Shown here piece by piece: positions 61,395 to 64,000 of a stretch of DNA of 64,000 bases (positions are counted from its first letter, which is position 1; every line of letters starts with the position of its first letter). A model generated the notes under the pieces. The model made no database searches and was not told the DNA's origin. It worked only from the letters and a program-made list of their open reading frames with translations. This stretch comes from Sphingomonas sp. GM_Shp_1 (lineage in GTDB: Bacteria > Pseudomonadota > Alphaproteobacteria > Sphingomonadales > Sphingomonadaceae), in contig NZ_JALNUR010000018.1 in the NCBI RefSeq assembly GCF_026540895.1, forward strand, positions 1-64,000, read 5' to 3'. A program made the position numbers and the translations under genes.

Positions 61395-61570
61395 CCGTTG
61401 GGGAATGAGGCTTTGCTCTCTGTATCCGCCGCACCCGGGCATAGCCTGGGAGCAGCGGTCATCCGCCGCATGTCCCACGAAAATCCCCGCAACCTGCCGC
61501 TGCGTGGTTGCCCGTAGCCCGGTCGCCGCCTAAGGTCCGCGCCACTTTCATCACCAAGATCCGAGAAACG

Positions 61571-62296
61571 ATGACGAGCCCGCGCTTTAAACGAATCCTG
61601 CTGAAACTCTCGGGCGAGGTCCTGATGGGTGAGGGGGGCCTGGCCATTTCGCCCGAGATCACCGCGCGCGTGGCGCAGGAGATCGCCGATGTGCGGGCCC
61701 AGGGTTATGAGCTGTGCATCGTGGTCGGTGGCGGCAACATCTTCCGTGGCCTGTCGGCGGCGGCCAAGGGGTTCGAGCGGGCGACCGCCGACTATATGGG
61801 TATGCTGGCGACGGTGATGAACGCGCTGGCGGTGCAGAATGCGCTGGAGCAGATCGGCGTCGATACTCGGGTCCAGTCGGCGATCCCGATGGCCAGCGTG
61901 TGCGAGCCCTTCATCCGTCGCCGCGCGGAGCGGCATCTGGAAAAGGGCCGCGTGGTGATCTTCGCGGCGGGCGTGGGTTCGCCCTTCTTCACCACCGACA
62001 GCGGCGCCGCGCTGCGTGCTGCCGAGATGAAGTGCGACGCGCTGTTCAAGGGGACCAGCGTCGACGGCGTGTACGATGCCGACCCCAAGAAGGTGCCGAC
62101 CGCCACCCGCTATGACACGGTCAGCTATTCCAAGGTCCTGTCCGACGACCTGAAGGTCATGGACGCCTCGGCCATCGCGCTGTGCCGTGACAACAATATT
62201 CCGATCGTCGTCTTCAATATCCGCGAACATGGCAATTTCGGTGCTGTGCTCGCCGGCGAAGGCGTGTCGACGATCGTCCAGAACCAAGGAGCGTAA
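61571..62296 (+). CDS. pyrH: UMP kinase
   Basis: The 241-residue amino-acid-kinase-fold protein contains [71 protein letters not shown] and [16 protein letters not shown]. It phosphorylates UMP to UDP and is the bacterial, UTP-inhibited type. ATG 61571 places the family N terminus correctly. It is followed three bases later by frr in the usual order. Confidence 0.97.
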   Translation: MTSPRFKRILLKLSGEVLMGEGGLAISPEITARVAQEIADVRAQGYELCIVVGGGNIFRGLSAAAKGFERATADYMGMLATVMNALAVQNALEQIGVDTRVQSAIPMASVCEPFIRRRAERHLEKGRVVIFAAGVGSPFFTTDSGAALRAAEMKCDALFKGTSVDGVYDADPKKVPTATRYDTVSYSKVLSDDLKVMDASAIALCRDNNIPIVVFNIREHGNFGAVLAGEGVSTIVQNQGA

Positions 62297-62299
62297 TTC

Positions 62300-62857
62300 A
62301 TGGCAGCCTATGACAAGTCCGACCTCGAGCGCCGTATGCAGGGCGCGGTCGAGTCGCTGAAGCACGACCTGAACGGCCTGCGTACCGGCCGTGCGTCGAC
62401 GGCTCTGCTCGATCCGGTCACCGTCGAGGTCTATGGCAGCCACATGCCGCTGAACCAGGTCGCGACCGTCTCCGCGCCGGAACCGCGCATGTTGTCGGTG
62501 CAGGTATGGGACAAGACGAACGTGTCGTCGGTCGAAAAGGCGATCCGTTCGGCCGGGCTGGGCCTGAACCCGATCAATGACGGCCAGACGCTGCGCCTGC
62601 CGATCCCCGACCTGACCGAGGAGCGCCGCAAGGAACTCGCCAAGCTCGCCAACAAATATGCCGAGAGCGCGCGTATCGCGGTCCGCAACGTCCGTCGCGA
62701 CGGCATGGACAGCCTGAAGACCGACGAGAAGAAGGGCCTGTTCGGCGAGGACGAGCGCAAGCGCCACGAGACCGAAGTGCAGAAGCTGACCGACGCCACC
62801 ATCGCCGAGTTGGATGCGGCGGCGGCGGCCAAGGAAAAGGAAATCCTGGGCAAGTGA
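62300..62857 (+). CDS. frr: Ribosome recycling factor
   Basis: The 185-residue protein shows the RRF pattern: [103 protein letters not shown] and a C-terminal helix. With EF-G it splits post-termination ribosomes. The stop overlaps the GTG start of uppS (GTGA). Confidence 0.98.
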   Translation: MAAYDKSDLERRMQGAVESLKHDLNGLRTGRASTALLDPVTVEVYGSHMPLNQVATVSAPEPRMLSVQVWDKTNVSSVEKAIRSAGLGLNPINDGQTLRLPIPDLTEERRKELAKLANKYAESARIAVRNVRRDGMDSLKTDEKKGLFGEDERKRHETEVQKLTDATIAELDAAAAAKEKEILGK

Positions 62858-63615
62858 GTCCTCCGGCCGCCTCGGCCCAGACGGCTCTGGGGTCGCTGGT
62901 GGCCGTGCCCGATACGGGTGCGGTCCCGCGTCACGTCGCGATCATCATGGACGGCAATGGCCGCTGGGCCAAACGCCGTCTGCTGCCGCGCTTCGCCGGT
63001 CACAAGGCCGGGGTGGAGGCGGTGCGCCGCATCTCCCGCGCCGCGCGTGCGCTGGGGATCGAGGCGCTGACCCTCTATGCCTTCTCTTCGGAGAATTGGC
63101 GGCGGCCCGAGACCGAGATCAGCGACCTGATGGGTCTGCTCCGCATCTTCCTGCGCAAGGATCTGGCCGAGCTGGTGTCGGACAATGTCCGGCTGCGGGT
63201 GATCGGGGACTATCACCGGTTTCCCGCCGATCTGGTCGCGATGATCGACGATGCGATCGCGCGGACGTCCGCCAATACCGGTCCCATTCTGGCGATCGCG
63301 CTGAATTACGGCGCGCAGGCCGAGCTGGTCGAGGCGACCCGGCGACTGGCATCGAAGGTGGTCGCCGGCGAGATGACGGCGGACGCGATTACGCCGGAGG
63401 CGATCGAGGGCGAGTTGCAGACCAACGGCCTGCCGCCGCTCGATTTGGTGATCCGCACCTCGGGCGAGCAGCGTCTGTCCAACTTCCTGCTGTGGCAGGC
63501 GGCCTATGCCGAATTGCTGTTCGTCGACACGCTCTGGCCCGATTTCGACGAAGCGGCGCTGGCGGATGCGGTGGCGGAGTTCGGCCGACGGCACAGGCGT
63601 TTCGGCGGCCTGTGA
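62854..63615 (+). CDS. uppS: Undecaprenyl diphosphate synthase (cis-prenyltransferase)
   Basis: The 253-residue protein contains [15 protein letters not shown] with the catalytic Asp, [46 protein letters not shown] and [26 protein letters not shown], the complete UppS signature. It makes C55 undecaprenyl diphosphate, the lipid carrier for peptidoglycan and other envelope glycans. It begins at GTG 62854 in a GTGA overlap with frr and ends in another GTGA overlap with cdsA. Confidence 0.97.
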   Translation: MSPPAASAQTALGSLVAVPDTGAVPRHVAIIMDGNGRWAKRRLLPRFAGHKAGVEAVRRISRAARALGIEALTLYAFSSENWRRPETEISDLMGLLRIFLRKDLAELVSDNVRLRVIGDYHRFPADLVAMIDDAIARTSANTGPILAIALNYGAQAELVEATRRLASKVVAGEMTADAITPEAIEGELQTNGLPPLDLVIRTSGEQRLSNFLLWQAAYAELLFVDTLWPDFDEAALADAVAEFGRRHRRFGGL

Positions 63616-64000
63616 CCGACCCCGAAATCCCGACGACCGGGGCGCCCGAAGCGGCCCCGGTCAAGAGCATGTCGAATCTGACCAAGCGGGTGCTCGCCAG
63701 TATCGTGATGATCGCGGTGGCCAGCCTGTGCCTGGCGCTGGGTGGCCTGGCCTTCTGGCTGCTGGCGGTCGTGGTCGGGCTGTTCATGATGGCCGAATGG
63801 TCGGATCTGTTGAAGGTCGATCGTTCGCGCAAGCGGCTGGCCCAGTTCGCGTTGTCGGTGCCGCTCGCCATCATGGCGCCGGGACTGGCGGCGGGGCCGG
63901 GCTTCTTCGCGCTGGGGCTGATCGCGGGCGTCTTCTTCTTCCTGACCATCATTTCGCGTCGCCCCGATTATGGCGCGGGCGCGCTCTATGTCGGTCTGCC
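63612..64000 (+). CDS. cdsA: Phosphatidate cytidylyltransferase, cut by the window edge
   Basis: About 129 codons are visible. After a hydrophilic tail ([17 protein letters not shown]) come SNLTKRVLASIVMIAVASLCLAL and further membrane helices, with ALYVGLP at the window end, as in the first third of CdsA. It makes CDP-diacylglycerol, the substrate of PssA. GTG 63612 overlaps the uppS stop (GTGA); ATG 63669, directly before the conserved LTKRV start, is an alternative. Position after uppS is the standard gene order. The catalytic C-terminal domain lies outside the window. Confidence 0.85.
   Translation, partial: MTDPEIPTTGAPEAAPVKSMSNLTKRVLASIVMIAVASLCLALGGLAFWLLAVVVGLFMMAEWSDLLKVDRSRKRLAQFALSVPLAIMAPGLAAGPGFFALGLIAGVFFFLTIISRRPDYGAGALYVGL

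Overview
The window is high-GC DNA from an alphaproteobacterium of the order Sphingomonadales, most likely Sphingomonas or a close relative. The evidence is several large TonB-dependent receptors of the Caulobacter/Xanthomonas glycan type, the pcm-like / tolC / popZ / valS gene order, rpsB-tsf-pyrH-frr-uppS-cdsA synteny, HWE-type histidine kinases and LOV photoreceptor proteins. Gene density is high, with many 4-bp ATGA/GTGA overlaps. I saw no insertion sequence, prophage, integrase or CRISPR array.

Positions 359-26338 form a glycan and sugar-acid utilisation region. A hydroxyacid dehydrogenase and a D-glycerate kinase come first. A TonB receptor is divergent from an enolase-superfamily dehydratase / MFS symporter / beta-helix enzyme / GntR regulator operon. 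A second TonB receptor is divergent from a sulfatase and its formylglycine-generating enzyme, both with signal peptides. A long leftward run holds a GntR/FadR regulator, a third TonB receptor, a GH89 alpha-N-acetylglucosaminidase (NAGLU-like), an overlapping HGSNAT-like membrane acetyltransferase, a GH130 enzyme and a pyruvyl-transferase-family protein. The NAGLU + HGSNAT + sulfatase + FGE set resembles the animal lysosomal heparan-sulfate exo-degradation toolkit and is the most interesting part of the window.

Positions 26401-29477 hold divergent glpD and glpK. Positions 29493-38476 hold a two-component pair (NtrY-like kinase; NtrX-like regulator whose AAA+ module looks inactive), divergent from an efflux operon: MacA-like adaptor, ATPase, GIN/DUF2807-type beta-helix protein, MacB/FtsX permease and TolC. 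Positions 38519-42934 are a leftward three-gene cassette: short LOV protein, CheB-CheR-PAS-HWE kinase fusion, single-domain response regulator. An M61 peptidase and tRNA-Cys follow.

Positions 45429-52681 carry a PIMT-like methyltransferase, TolC, PopZ, a LOV hybrid kinase and valyl-tRNA synthetase. A cloverleaf-shaped intergenic palindrome separates valS from a Kef-type antiporter. Next come a lipoprotein cytochrome c, a TIGR02594-type hydrolase, NADP isocitrate dehydrogenase with a clear terminator, psd-pssA, and the translation/envelope block rpsB-tsf-pyrH-frr-uppS-cdsA, which is cut by the right edge. Function calls rest on motifs and family knowledge read by eye; no searches were run.
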